Made by a program: the position numbers and the translations under genes. This document shows, one piece after another, positions 1-11,440 of a DNA stretch of 64,000 nt (positions are counted from its first letter, which is position 1; the number at the start of each line of letters is the position of its first letter). The stretch covers positions 38,471,931 to 38,535,930 of the forward strand of contig CM053326.1 of the NCBI GenBank assembly GCA_028583605.1, in the 5' to 3' direction. This DNA is from Dastarcus helophoroides (Eukaryota; Arthropoda; Insecta; Coleoptera; Bothrideridae). The notes under the pieces were generated by a model. The model ran no database searches, was not told where the DNA came from, and saw nothing but the letters and a program-made list of their open reading frames with translations.

Positions 1-400
1 GTGAAAAGCCTATAAAGCTTAATCTCTAAAGTGTGCCTATATGAATAGATACATGCATTTACAAACTTTCATGTTATTTGCATTTCACCAACTAAGATTT
101 TATATGTTGAAATTTCAATTCTTTTTGTTTGGATGTGATTGTCATTATACAAAGGCCTCTAAATGATCTAGAAAACATTGTTTTATTAAAGTTCAAAAGG
201 TATTTTATCCCCTACAAATGATATTCAACTGAAATTATTACATTACCATTCGAATAATATACTTTGAATCTTATTCAATCAAGAAGTAGCATCCACATGG
301 CACCTGATAGAATAGATTACCATACTATCTACAAGATATCGCAATAAAAAATAGAGTATCTCTTCAGAGAGATATCAGAGGGATGGCAGAGAGATATCGT
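1..400. other. AT-rich sequence without a recognised gene
   Basis: No exon, repeat boundary or RNA gene was recognised. The upstream exon of the CAPA gene (5'UTR and signal peptide) would be expected on this side or before the window, but no convincing signal-peptide ORF followed by a donor was found. Confidence 0.4.
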
Positions 401-530
401 CTTCAGAGATGATAGCTTGACTATCGAAACGCAGTAGAGCAATCTTTGTTGTGATTTTTATTCTTTCTAGGTTTCAAGGGACAAGATTTGTATTTACATT
501 TTTGAAGATCACCAAGGACCAGTTCGTTCC
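401..530 (+). repeat. Decayed copy of the hammerhead-like repeat (family 2)
   Basis: It carries GATAGCTTGACTATCGAAAC followed by a diverged CTTTGTTGTG...TTTCAAGGGACAAGATTTGTATTT tail (quoted in parts). The same order is seen in the copies at 7886, 18113, 61052, 61672 and 62287. The segment where the catalytic CUGANGA core should be reads CAGAGA, so this copy looks dead as a ribozyme. Confidence 0.6.
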
Positions 531-719
531 ACAAAAAAAATGCAAAGCTACGTAATATTGGAAACAGAATAACAACCTTTTTTTGGGACTCGACTTCCCT
601 AAAAAGCCAACAGAAAAAATTTCATTTTACCAAAAATCTAAATTGCTTCTTCCTAAATATACAGATCGTAACGGCTTTAATTAACAGCTTCGTTTTCTTG
701 CTATAACTTTATCTTAGTC

Positions 720-915
720 ACCCACTTCGTTTTCTTTTTCTTCTGCTCCTCCTCCTCCTTCTTCTTCTTCTTCTCTTTCCTCTCCGTCTTCTTCTCTTCC
801 TTCCTATTCTCCTTTTGCTTCTTTTTTTCTTCTTCTTCTTCATATTCTTCTTCTTCTTTTTCTTCTTCTTCTCCTCCTCCTCCTTTCTATTCTTCTTTCC
901 CTTCTTCCTTTTCTT
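720..915. repeat. CTT/CTC-rich microsatellite tract
   Basis: About 195 bases are almost pure pyrimidine on the plus strand, dominated by TTC and TCC triplets. The Lys/Arg/Glu-rich minus-strand reading frame through it is an artefact of the purine-rich strand, not a gene. Confidence 0.9.
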
Positions 916-1128
916 CTTCTTTATATTGTGAGTTAACATGAGACAAAGAGAATTTTATGTTGGCGCTGGTGCATATTTGCGCATTCGCAATCTTTCTTTG
1001 TAATATTTTACACCAAAAAAGTTACGAACTTGTTTTGTTAGTATCCCTTCTCAACATCTCATGCAAATAATTTATTAGTTAGGTACAGTTACAAGGAAAT
1101 TTACTGGCAATACGCAATTTTTTTTTAG

Positions 1129-1835
1129 TTTATTCCTCTGAATTAAATAGAGGTCAATATACTGAAGGAATTTCGATGACTCCACTTCTTCGTACAGGCA
1201 GGTCAGATAATGGCAAGTGGCCAAGTAACACATTCAGTAAGCGATTTTTTTTCATTTTAATAAAGCTTAAAGTCAATGTCGAATTTTTTTAGACGAGAAA
1301 CGAAAATATTCCAAATTAATGGTATTTCCCAGAGTGGGGAGAAACAAAGTTGACGATGAGAAAAGCGCATTGAAAACTCCACCGGGACCTATGTGGTTTG
1401 GACCGAGAATGGGCAGAGTTCAGAAACGGAATCAAGAATACGACAACAGATATCCTCTTTCGGTTATTTTATACAATGGTATTCTTTAAATTCTTTACAT
1501 GTTTTCTCATTCCTTCATGGTAACTTGAAAAATATTATCGGGCCCCGTTAATTTTTAATTAATTTAAGCCTAAAGTTTGGATTATAATCCTGAAGTCATT
1601 AGGATATTAAATTTGTTTCATTTAAGTTCTGAACTTCCAAAGTGATTAATGGAAATTAATAAAGGATTGTAAATCAAATGATTTTTTTTATATTAGATTA
1701 AAGTATTATTGTTTTCCAGTAAAACCGTTGGCTTCCCAATTTCAATACGCACCTCTGGCTGGGCAACAAGATGAAGATACATATGAGTATGATAAGAGTG
1801 GCAGCTTGAACATTGGGGAAGATGAAAATGAATAA
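1129..1835 (+). CDS. capa: CAPA neuropeptide precursor (periviscerokinin/pyrokinin), last three exons
   Basis: Secreted prohormone whose amidated peptides normally act on Malpighian tubules and visceral muscle. Exons read at 1129-1236, 1293-1478 and 1720-1835 (stop TAA 1833-1835); all junctions are GT-AG and phases match. Exon 2 encodes, after a KR site, a periviscerokinin ending LMVFPRV followed by the amidation/cleavage signal GR, then a pyrokinin TPPGPMWFGPRM followed by GR. Both match CAPA products, except that the usual pyrokinin end is WFGPRL, with L rather than M. Exon 1 contains a first GR-terminated peptide ending TPLLRT, where CAPA precursors usually carry another PFPRV-type peptide. 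Exon 3 is an acidic Gln/Tyr-rich tail ending GEDENE. The exon with the signal peptide is missing. Assignment rests on the two C-terminal motifs and their order. Confidence 0.88.
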
Positions 1836-1916
1836 GCAGCAAATAATTTCCTTATAATGTTTGGCTGGAACATTATTTAGGATAAATACAATTTAATTCA
1901 CTCTTCTCTCTGTCAA

Positions 1917-1922
1917 AATAAA
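1917..1922 (+). terminator. Poly(A) signal AATAAA of the CAPA gene
   Basis: AATAAA lies about 82 bases after the CAPA stop codon in AT-rich DNA. This is the closest canonical polyadenylation hexamer downstream. Confidence 0.6.
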
Positions 1923-1924
1923 AA

Positions 1925-2590
1925 AAAATCATTAAATGTGTTTGTATTTTTATATTGTGTGTTATTTTTTATCTCGTTTAAGTTAGAAAACTTAGAAACA
2001 CGGCAGATATCTATGTTTAAAAAGCTGATGTATTTCTTTTTCGCAAATATCATTTGCTTTTCGCGCAACAAACATATTATGAATTATTGCGTGATTACAT
2101 TGAGACAAGGAGGAAATTCTTGTCAGATGAAAAATACAAAGTCTCTAATAGGGTTCGGTGTCGGTCATATTAAGGCAATTCCAGAGATACGTTTAACGGT
2201 ACATTTTTTAAACCCACGACTTGATTAAATTCATTTTGAATGAAAATGAGTAGGAAATGGTTATTGCCGTGCTTGACGTTTTCAATTTACAATTGACGGT
2301 CAAAAATAATGTGGACGAACGTACAAACAATTTGCATATGCTAATATAAAGTTGTATATTTGTATATGTGAACTGATAGCAATTAATCAGAGTGAAAATT
2401 AAATATCGTTTTACGGATACACAATAATTTTATTTATTGTCAAGTGGGAAACCTAAGTAATATCTGTTGCAGTTAAGTGAAGAAATTTACCCATTCCTCC
2501 ACTTTTGCTACAATTCGTGTAACTATGTTGTCAGTATTTCGATTTCTAGTTAATTTTTGAATCAGATCGAGCAGTTATTGATTAGTCCGG
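1925..2590. other. Intergenic AT-rich sequence
   Basis: No recognisable coding or repeat structure was seen. A 96-codon plus-strand frame at 1938-2228 has no recognised domain and no splice or regulatory support. Confidence 0.4.
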
Positions 2591-2599
2591 TAGTACTAT

Positions 2600-2965
2600 T
2601 ATTACTACTACTACTACTAGTAGTAATGAAGAAGTTAGACAGCTAGATAAAGATCGGGAATTCCTGAGCACCATAAAAACAAGAAAGGTTAGCTATTTTG
2701 GTCATATAACACGAGGTACCAAATACCACCCGATTATCATGGGAAAAGTTGAGAGCAGAAGGTGGATAAACCGCAAAAAGCTATCGTGGCTACGAAACAT
2801 CAGAAATTTGACCGGACTGGGAGTAGAGCAACTGTGCGAGTTGCGAAAGATAAAGAACGATTCAACGAAGTTGTCATGGAGATAGCCCAAGCTTGGAGAC
2901 AGGCACGGCATCGAAAGAAAAAGTCCAATAGTAGATAGCTTCCTTCAAATGCAATGTGTCTTTCA
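2600..2965 (+). pseudogene. LINE reverse transcriptase, C-terminal fragment
   Basis: After a short (ACT)n tract, a plus-strand frame from about 2636 reads through the motif TRKVSYFGHITRG and then a basic WINRKKLSWLRNIRNLTG segment. This is the typical C-terminal tail of non-LTR retrotransposon polymerases (RTE/CR1-like, 'R.L.YFGH..R' followed by 'G.R...W..N.R.W'). The frame is interrupted by a stop near 2882. No polymerase core or endonuclease is present, so it is a 5'-truncated dead copy. Clade assignment is uncertain. Confidence 0.65.
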
Positions 2966-3124
2966 AATAAAAACTCAGGAAAAATTTGAAACCCTGAGAG
3001 ATTGTCCCTTTCACAAACCATTAGTTGGTAACTTGAAATAGAAACAATGAGCATCGACGTACCATTTAATTTTTAGAACGGGGAAGGTGTTAAACCTAAA
3101 GCTACCATAACTTTCTTGTGAAAA

Positions 3125-4050
3125 GTCCCTCTGATTGGCTCCGTAATACATGGATTCTAATGCACAGACCAATCGGTTTGAACATTTATTAGATTCGAAG
3201 TTTGGAAACCAAATACCGGTTTCGATCTTGTTAGACCTCGTCAGTTTGGTATACACAACTCGAATGCTAACAAATATTCCGACAAGTAAGTACGAAAAAA
3301 TTCACGGACGTCAAGCCTTTGACTCTTAGTATTACCACCTATTGGTCCATAGGAAAACTATAGCCATCACCAACAATGTCGTATGCAAGTAGAATGCAAC
3401 CTAGACTACAAATTCATGCAGCCCTCCAAGCGTGTATTTGGTTTCCCAACTTCAAATCTAATAAATGTTCAAACCTATTGGTCTGTGCATTAGAATCCTT
3501 GTCTTCTGGAAACTTTTTCCTAGAGAGCAAACGCTTCGCTAGGTGGCAGTGTTTCAACTGTTGGTAGTTTAGCTACCTATGATTCACTATACTCGCCTGG
3601 AGAGCTGCATGAATTTGTAGTCTAGGTTGCATTCTACTTGCATACGACATTATTGGCGATGGCCAAAGTTTCTCTATGGACCAATAGGGGGTAGTACTAA
3701 GAGTCACACACTTGACGTCCGTGAATTCTTTAGTACTTACTTGTCGGAACATTTGTTAGCATTCGAGTTGGATATACCCAACTGACGAGATCTAACAATA
3801 TCGAAATTGGTATTTGGTTTCCAAACTTCGAATCTAATAAATGTTTAAACCTATTGGTCTGTGCATTAGAATCCTTGTCTTCTGGGAACTTTTTCCTAGA
3901 GAGCAACCACTTCCGCTAGGTGGTAGTGTTTCAACTGTTGGTAGTGTTTCAACTGTTGGTAGTTCAAGCTACCTATAATTCACTATACAGGTCTGGAGGG
4001 TTGCATGAATTTGTAATCTAGGTTGCATTCTACTTGCATCCGTAATACAT
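3125..4050. repeat. Complex inverted repeat (family also at 20450-20850)
   Basis: A segment beginning near 3140 (GGATTCTAATGCACAGACCA, then a stretch ending GTTTGGAAACCAAATACC) reappears in reverse complement at about 3765-3885 and partly at 3440-3510. A second motif, GTCTAGGTTGCATTCTACTT, occurs at 3610 and 4016 and in reverse at about 3390. The same two modules, again as opposed copies, make up 20450-20850. This looks like a foldback or MITE-like element; no transposase frame is visible. The short ORFs here are chance frames. Confidence 0.7.
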
Positions 4051-4378
4051 ATTACGAACATTTGGTAGTAAGGTATCGAAAAGTTGATTCTAATGTATTA
4101 AGATTTGTAGCAAACAAATCTAGGGCAATATCTGATAACGTGATAACTGATAACGTTTGAGATTAGAATATTAATTTGTGTTCGACGTGGATATTTTTCT
4201 CTTAACAAAGAGTAGTAAAAAGATGCGCGAAAGAAATTTTATTAATAGATAAAATGACACGCAAAAATTGTTGTGTCATCGATCATTGTTCCTATGAAGA
4301 TAATATTAGTTTAATTAAAATCTCTACCAATCTAAGTTCAGATCTTAACAAGTAATTGGTTTTCTCTATTTATATATA

Positions 4379-5418
4379 CAGGGATGTTCCCGTTTTAAGT
4401 GCCTTAATGAAACAGGTGATAGAAAAAACAATTTTAAGCAAAGAGTTTCCTATGAACATGTTTCCAGAAACTCTCAATAAAAAAGATACAAGGTGTTGAA
4501 ATTTCAATAAAAAAAAAGTTTTTACTTTTTCACTTTCAAGTTTTCTAAGATATTTAAACCAAATTTTTCACACATGGTGTATGAATGAAAATAAAATAAA
4601 ACTAAGTTTCTATCTCAACCAGTGGTGGAGTTACGAGTAATCTGTGATATTATTGTAGGTACACCACTGGAGAAATGAAATAAAATACCTGTTTTGGGTA
4701 AAGTATTTAATTTTGGATAAAAGTTATTTCTTGACATTTTTCCGTATTTGGCACTGGTTAGCGTCATGTCGTTGGTTTTGGAAAAAACATCACTCTCACT
4801 CGTACTTTCATTAGGAAGAGTCCCAAAAATTTAAATTTTGTCACAATAGTAACAAATATGAAGGAACGTTAAGTGTCAACTTTATCCAAAACTGTTAATT
4901 CATTTCATTTTATCCAGTGTCGTAGCATCTTAAACTTACCCCTATTTGTGTTACTCGGTGATTATTTAAAGACCAGCATACATTCATTGTATTCGAACAG
5001 TTCCTACGTAAAACATAAGGTAGTAAATGCCAAAACAAAATGTCAAGAAAAAACTGTTTCAGAATTAAACGCTTCATCCAAACATTTTCTTTTATTTCAT
5101 TTTGTTTAGTGGCGTATTACTTTTTTTTCAAATAATATCACAGATTACCCGCAACCCCGCCACTGGTTGAGATAGAAACTTAATTTTTCTTTATTTTATG
5201 ATCCTTCATCTACACACCATGAGTGCAAAATTTGGTTTAAATAACTCTGTAAACTTGAAAATGAATGAATAAAAACTCTTTTTTTATTTAAGATTTTAAC
5301 ACCTTGTATCTTTTTTACTAAGAGTTTCCGGATACATGTTCATAGGAAACTTGTTTCCTTAACATTACTTTTTCCATCGACCTGTTTCATTTAAGATACT
5401 TAAAACGGGGACACCCTG
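4379..5418. mobile_element. Foldback (long-TIR) transposon, 1040 bp, TA duplication
   Basis: The element begins CAGGGATGTTCCCGTTTTAA and ends with its approximate reverse complement TTAAAACGGGGACACCCTG, each flanked by TA. The arms are about 280-300 bp, including the shared blocks around 'AGTTTCTATCTCAACCAGTGG' (4606) and its inverse at 5162. The TA flank and CAGGGTG-type tip point to the Tc1/mariner superfamily. There is no transposase, so it is non-autonomous. Confidence 0.8.
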
Positions 5419-5844
5419 TATAATCGCATGATCTTATTTTATATGGAAGTAATTATTAAAAAAAGTTTCCAGTCAACAACTAAATACGTAAAAAGAAAAG
5501 AGCTAACAAATATTTTCAATTTGACGTTGATATTTTGAGGCCTTACAATTTCTTAACAAATCTGGAAGATAACTTTCTCGGTAAACTTAATTATCAAAGA
5601 CTTTTTCAACGTTCGGAATTAGGAGAATAAATCTCATGCAAGTTAAGTCTTGAATGAGAATAAATTCATAACATGAGATCCTAAATGATCAATTAAAATG
5701 TCAATTACAATTCTAAATAGTCATAAAGGTTTCCAGGTCACTTGCTGGAAGAAAATATAGGTTTCTTGTCGAATGAAATAAGAATATGCTACAATAAGGA
5801 GATTTATTAGAAATAAGCAAAATATTCTCCGAAAATAGGATATC

Positions 5845-6757
5845 CAAGGTGAGCAAAATTCGATGTCTCACCTCTATTAAGAAAATGAAAAACGATATAA
5901 GAAATCTGAAAAAAAGTTCTTACATTGGATTAAGTAAGGTTCATTTTAAGCTAAATTTGTATATTTGTCCATATTTAGAAACAAAAGTAATGACAACATT
6001 GAACTTTTTTCCAGAAACCTACCTATATTTTTGCATATTTAAAAAAAGCTTATTTAAAAAAAGAAAATTTGTAAATAAAAGAAATTTATATCTTTTTCGA
6101 TTAAAAAGTTATAAGCAATTTTATTGTAAAAAAACTAGTATTAAAAAATCGTAATTACTACGATTTAAATAAATAGACTTTGGAAATGCAATAAATCAAA
6201 AATCAAAGCATACTGGCATTTGTCAATAATTCAACTAATGGTTTACAAACATTTTTTGTTGCCATTTGACTTTGAAAAATGTTCACGCAAACCACATATT
6301 ATTTATTAGTTTATGGGGAATCCCAAAGAATCCTAGAAGAGCAGATGAATATGCTCTGAGATACCCCGAACATGTTATTTCAAGGCTTAAAATATTTAAT
6401 AGATTTGTTTTCAAAGGCTGTTCGATTAAATCGTAACGATTTCGAAATTTTAATAATATTTTTTTTACAATAAATTTTATCATAACTTTTTAACGGAAAG
6501 ATACCAAATTATTTTATTTGGAAATATTTGTTAAGAAAGATTAGTTCTTTTGAAACGTGCAAAAATAGAGGTATGTTTCTGGAAGAAAAAAAAATTGATG
6601 ACGCCATTACTTCGGTTTTTAAATATTTAAAATTTGGCTTAAAATGGACCTTACTCAACCCCAATTAAGAACCTCTTTTCAGATTTTTTATATCACTCTT
6701 TCATTTCTTGCAGTAGAGCTGAGACATCGAGTTTCGCTCATCCTGTGCATAATTCCA
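5845..6757. mobile_element. Second foldback element with about 290-bp inverted arms
   Basis: The left arm starts near GGTGAGCAAAATTCGATGTC. The right arm, read in reverse, starts GGATGAGCGAAACTCGATGTC. Both arms continue through a conserved block (GATATAAGAAATCTGAAAAA on the left) and a TTTTTCGATTAAAAAGTTAT-type block. The centre (about 6180-6420) is unique. No transposase was seen. Exact ends and target duplication are unclear. Confidence 0.65.
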
Positions 6758-6777
6758 GATCCCAGTGATATTTAAGA

Positions 6778-7020
6778 TACTAGCTATTACCCGCAACTTC
6801 ATCTGCGGATTTAAATGAATAATTAAAACTTAACAGAAAAACTGTCCAAAATTAAAGCGAGTTTTTTTTAATTTATTAAATTGACGAATTAATTTATTTA
6901 TTTTAATATTCTTATCTGTCTCTGCAGTAGATGATAATGCCAATCAAATATACTTTCTAATTTATGCAATTTGTATTACCGGTGCACTCTTTAAAATACA
7001 AGAGATTTCTTTCCATATAC
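6778..7020. repeat. Dispersed repeat, tip ACTAGCTATTACCCGC
   Basis: It starts ACTAGCTATTACCCGCAACT and resembles 47074-47300 over about 220 bp: both share GAAAAACTGT, a TTATCTGTCTCTGCA-like block and CACTCTTTAAAATAC. The tip is typical of a repeat common in insect genomes. The class (SINE, Helitron or LINE tail) cannot be settled from two copies. Confidence 0.6.
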
Positions 7021-7390
7021 GGATTTACCAAAATATGGAAGAACCCGTAAAATACGGGAAATCTGGCAACTATAACCGCAGAGAAGCCGAGAAGAAACAG
7101 AGTTGCACCCTATCGCGTTATGGCGCTGTCAAAATGTCCGACTTCTAAAAGAATCCCACCTGCAAAATTACATTAAGTTTGGATCCTCATCGTTAGATGG
7201 CGCCGTCGTCGTATTGTCATTGCCGAGTTGTGCATTTATTTACGTTGAAAATGAGTTGTGCCATGTGCACGAGAATAAAACCTCAAGAAAGTGCGCCAAA
7301 TCTGTCAACACTGAAGCGGACAAAAAGGCAGACAAACACACTTTCGCATTTATATATTAGTAAGGATTAAATATTAAATTATTGATATGA

Positions 7391-7501
7391 TTGAAATATA
7401 AAACTTGTCCCCTGAAACCAAGAAAGATTAAAAAACACAACAAAGATTTTGATGTGTTTTTTAATCTTTCTTGGTTTCAGGGGACAAGTTTTGTATTTCA
7501 A
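7391..7501. repeat. Near-perfect 51-bp inverted repeat made of two family-2 ends
   Basis: Two copies of the family-2 terminal sequence (core ACTTGTCCCCTGAAACCAAG) face each other around a spacer of about 10 bases, giving a 111-bp hairpin. The internal hammerhead-like part of the family is absent. It may be a foldback or deletion derivative. Confidence 0.75.
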
Positions 7502-7885
7502 TTTTTGAATATAAGCAAAGTCCGATCCACCAAAATATTGATATGATATGGATATTGGATATGAAGATACCTACATACGTTATTTACCTTAGACCAGCGT
7601 TTCCCAAAGTGTGGTTAGGGGTGCAAACGATAGTTCGATGTTTTGAAAACATCGATGTATCGTTTGTTGACATCGATATTTCAACATCGACGGTAAAACT
7701 TAAAAAATATCGATACATCGTTCACTTTATAAACGATGTTTGAAAAATCGATGTATAGTTTCGCAATGGAAGTAGTGCCATCTGTTGTATAGAATTGATG
7801 AGGCAAACGACCACACAATTTTGTAACTAGTCACCCGATTGCAATAGTGTATATGTAACAAATTGATATGCAATACAATTACAAA

Positions 7886-8056
7886 AATTGAAACACAGAA
7901 CTTGTCCCCTGAAACCAAGAAAGATTAAAAAACACAACAAAGGTTGCTCTAACGCGCTTCGACAGCCAAGCTGTCATCTTCAGAGAGAAACTCTCGGTCA
8001 GGGGACAAGTTCTGTGTTTCAATTTTTGAAGATAACCAAGGACCAGTCCGTTCCAT
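7886..8056 (-). repeat. Family-2 repeat with hammerhead-like core
   Basis: Read on the minus strand it has CTGAAGA (7984-7978), a 6-bp stem II GACAGC/GCTGTC with a 3-nt loop, then GAAGCGCGTT where other copies have GAAACGCGTT. Stem II differs from the GATAGC/GCTATC of other copies by a compensated pair. Stem I is CUCU/AGAG on either side of the core. The A-to-G change at the A15.1 position probably weakens activity. Confidence 0.7.
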
Positions 8057-8067
8057 CAATACAATTA

Positions 8068-8251
8068 CAGTCAAAACCGGATATAACGACATCGTTTACA
8101 ACGACGCATCGGTTATTACGACTAAATGGCAAGGTCCCGGCAATTATTTTAAAAGCTAACTGTCCTGCCAGTTATATTGCTTATGACAACTACCGGTTAC
8201 AGCGTCCGTAATTTATGGTCCCTTCAATGTCGTTAAATCCGGTTTCTACTG
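8068..8251. mobile_element. pogo/Tigger-like MITE, 184 bp
   Basis: The TIRs are CAGTCAAAACCGGATATAAC and, inverted, CAGTAGAAACCGGATTTAAC, flanked by TA at both ends. It is a sister of the copy at 52634-52821. There is no coding capacity. The tip type (CAGTnnAAnCCGGATATAACG) is that of Tigger/pogo transposons. Confidence 0.85.
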
Positions 8252-8259
8252 TATTTGAA

Positions 8260-11200
8260 AATTCATAGTTCAGCTATTTTTATTTCGCAATCTATAAAAA
8301 AACCCAAATTTTGAAAAAAAAAGTGTTAAGAAAAGTTTTCGCGTATTAACTTTGAAAACTCGAAAACATTAACTACATTTGTTATAATTTCGATTTTAAA
8401 TTCACAATTATTTATTATTTATTTGATATTAATTATTTTAAAAATTCGAAGAAAAATAAAATTCTTTTTATCAAAATTTTTAGTTTGAACTTCAGATTTT
8501 TAATTCCTTTGAGACAACTTTTTTTTGCATAACTTTTTTAGAGTTTTCAATTTTTTAATTTCGTATTTCAATTCAAAACCTCTAGAAAAAAGTCGAAATT
8601 TTTAGAAAACGTTTTTAGAAAGAGACCGATTTTTGAGCTAAAAATAAAAATTTCTAAATAAACATCAAAACAGAATTCTCGAAATTTTGACCCAAATTTC
8701 CAAATTACAAATTTTTTACAAGTTGTCAATTTTGAAGTAAAAAGTATGAATACGTGTCTCGTGCTTTTCTTGAAAATTGTATATTTTTATAATTTCCTCA
8801 AAACCTCCAATTTTTTCGTAAATTTTTGTATCACACCAAATTGTGTTTTTTATGAATTTTACGTTATTATCGAGAGTTGAAATTTTTCCCCAAAATTTGG
8901 AGTGTAATCTAACATTTTTTAAACTCGAAAACTAAGAATTTGTTATAAATATTTGATTTGTTTTAGGTACATTTCGACTTTTTTTAATTCTTTACTTTTT
9001 TCTACAAAAAATTCCAAATTTCTAGAGAGAAAAATTAACATGTTTAAAAAAGTCTAATTTTTGAATCAAAGATAAAAGTTTAAAAAACCGAAACCTCAGA
9101 ATTTCGAACCTAATTTTCCAAATTTGGAATATTTGAGAAGTTGTCAACTACTACTACTACTAGACATCAGACATTTTTATCAAAATTCCATGATTAAATT
9201 TAAAAATTACATCTCATCAGTTCATTCCAATATTTTTTTTGGAAACTATCGAATCTGCCATGAAATTTTGTATTAAAGCAAATTTTATTTTTATAAACTT
9301 TTTTTTCCAAGCCAGAATTGATCTCTAATTTTTGTTAAAAATTCGAACTTTTTTTATAAATATTTGAGATTAAAGAGAAAGTTTTTAAAATTTTGAGTTT
9401 GTCTTTTAAATGTTGAAGTTTCCCTTCAATATACGTCTGTAATTTTAATTTTATCGAAAGTTTAATTATTTTTTCAAAATTTTGGCTTTTAAAATTTTCG
9501 ACATTTTCAAAATTACTTTATTCTTTAAAATTCCAAAATTTGTAAGTTTCTGAACTTTCGAATTTTTGGGAAGTAGCTAAAAAGTTTAAAAACAAGTGAA
9601 ATTTTGAAACATATTTTGGAAAAAAATCAGAATTTTCAAAAAAAAATTCGAAAGTGTTTTTGAACATTTATAAGTTTCTGAACATTTCAGTTTTTCGTAA
9701 AAACTTTGGAATTTTTTTTTGAAAATTTTAATTTTTTCCAAAACTGTTTCAAAATTTCACTTGTTTTTGAAGTTTTTAGCTATTTTCCAAAAATTCGAAC
9801 TTTTTTTTGAAAATCCTGACTTTCAAAATAACATTTTTTTTTAATTAAATTAGAACGAGTTTCCAAAAATTTTGGTTTTTTGAAAATTCTGTTTTTTAAT
9901 AAAAAAAGTTACAAAAATTTCAACATCTTTTAAATTTTGACTATTTTTTAAAATAATCGACTTTATTGCAAAACTTTGCTGTATTCAAAATTACAACTTA
10001 TTTTTAAACCTTCAAAAATGTTGCCTTTTTTTTGATAATTTTTTCTTGTCTTAAATCTGTTTCAAAATTTGGTCTTGAAATTTTTCACTATTTTTTAAAA
10101 TTAAAACCCTCTTTAAAATATTGAAATTTTCAGAAGTCCCACATTTTCGAAAGTCTATCGAAATTTTTTAATAAAAATTTCGATGTTTTTCTAAATTTCA
10201 ACTATCAAAATTTTAATTTCAAATTCGTCTGTTAAAAGTTCAACCTTTTTGAAAATTTAAGGTTTTTGACGAATTTGGTTTTTCAAAAAATTTTGCATTC
10301 TTTTGGCACAATTTTCTAGATTCGCTTTTTTTGAAAATGTCGGCTTTGATAAAGTTTGGCATTTTTACAAAATTTTGCCTGACTTTTTTAAAAAGAGTTT
10401 TATTAAAATTTCGACTTTTTTTTTTGAAAAGCCAGAATCTATTTGAATATATTAATTTTTTATGACAATTTCACCACTTTTAAAAGTGTTGTCTTTTTAC
10501 AAAGTTTTCGAAGTTTCTCGGCATTTTAATTTTGCTATTTTTGATTTCCAATTATCTTTTCAAATTCCAAAAATTTATATTAACCCAAATTTAACATCAA
10601 TTAAAAAAAATCTTTTAAAAACTTCGAGTTTAAAGGCAACATTTCGGGGTTTTTTTGGTAAATTCGATTTTAATCTCGAAATATCCACTTTTTTTCTCTA
10701 AATTCCAACATTACATTGAAAATTTCTACTTTAATCTCAAAATTTCAGTTTCAATCTCGAAACTTCCACTTTTTTCCCTAATTTCGAGTTTCGACTTTAA
10801 CCTAGAAATTTCGAAAAACAACGACATTTTGACTTTAATCTCGAGTTTCGACTTTAACCTAGAAATTTCAAGAAAAAAGTCGAAATTTTGGTTATTAAAA
10901 ACTCAAATTACTGAACACATCCTACTGTCAACTGTCTAACGACCACACCTAACCGAACCATAAAGTATTGAAATCTCGAGATTAACGTAGAAATTTCCAA
11001 TTTTTTCCGAAATTTTAAAAAAATGTCGAAGTTTTGAGTTTACCTGTAGTCGAAATTTCGATATTAAAATTGAAGTTTTGATTTTAATCGCGGAATGGCT
11101 AGAAAAAAGTGGAAATTTCGAGATTAAAGATGAAATTTCGAGAAAAAAGTCGAATTTTCAATTTTAATCTAGGAATTTCTAGAAATAAGAAATTTTAAGA

Positions 11201-11280
11201 TTAAACTCGAAAATTTTAAAATTAAACTCGAAATGTTTAAAAATACATTTGCTTTTTAAGTTGATGTCCATTCTACGCTT
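8260..11280. repeat. Degenerate low-complexity expansion (TTTCGA/TTTTT-rich)
   Basis: About 3 kb consists of short motifs such as AAATTTCGACTTTTT, TTGAAAATTT and AATTTTCGAA in ever-changing order, with no constant period. It lies inside the hAT element. The short ORFs rich in Phe/Ile/Lys/Ser are composition artefacts. Similar tracts are at 15240-18660, 24230-26640, 47290-50520 and 60160-63560. Confidence 0.8.
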
Positions 11281-11440
11281 CGTAATTTTGGCTTCTTAAG
11301 CGCGCAATTAAATATTTATCAAAAAACATCGATGTATCGTTATCGAATACCGATGTTTAAGACATCGATGTTTCATTAAAAAAAAATCGATGTTCAAACA
11401 TCGATGCTTTTTTGAACGATGTTGCATCCCTAAGTGTGGT

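Larger units (their letters stand above)
7616..11432. mobile_element. hAT-superfamily non-autonomous element with 8-bp target duplication
   Basis: The tips are TAGGGGTGCAAACGAT (left) and, inverted, TAGGGATGCAACATCGTTC (right). Both are followed by subterminal ATCGATGTATCG / CATCGATG repeats. The direct flanks AGTGTGGT (7608-7615) and AGTGTGGT (11433-11440) are identical 8-mers, the duplication size of hAT transposons. The 3.8-kb body has no transposase. It contains a family-2 repeat (7886-8056), a pogo MITE (8068-8251) and about 3 kb of degenerate low-complexity DNA. The flanking DNA (CAGCGTTTCCCAAAGTGTGG) itself resembles another hAT tip, so this may be hAT inside hAT. Confidence 0.85.

Noticed and set aside
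718..939. Lys/Arg/Glu-rich 73-codon minus-strand frame
   Set aside because: It is the purine strand of a microsatellite; composition alone explains it.
10462..10939. Phe/Ile/Leu-rich plus-strand frames that look like membrane proteins
   Set aside because: They lie in degenerate T-rich low-complexity DNA; hydrophobicity follows from TTT/ATT content.
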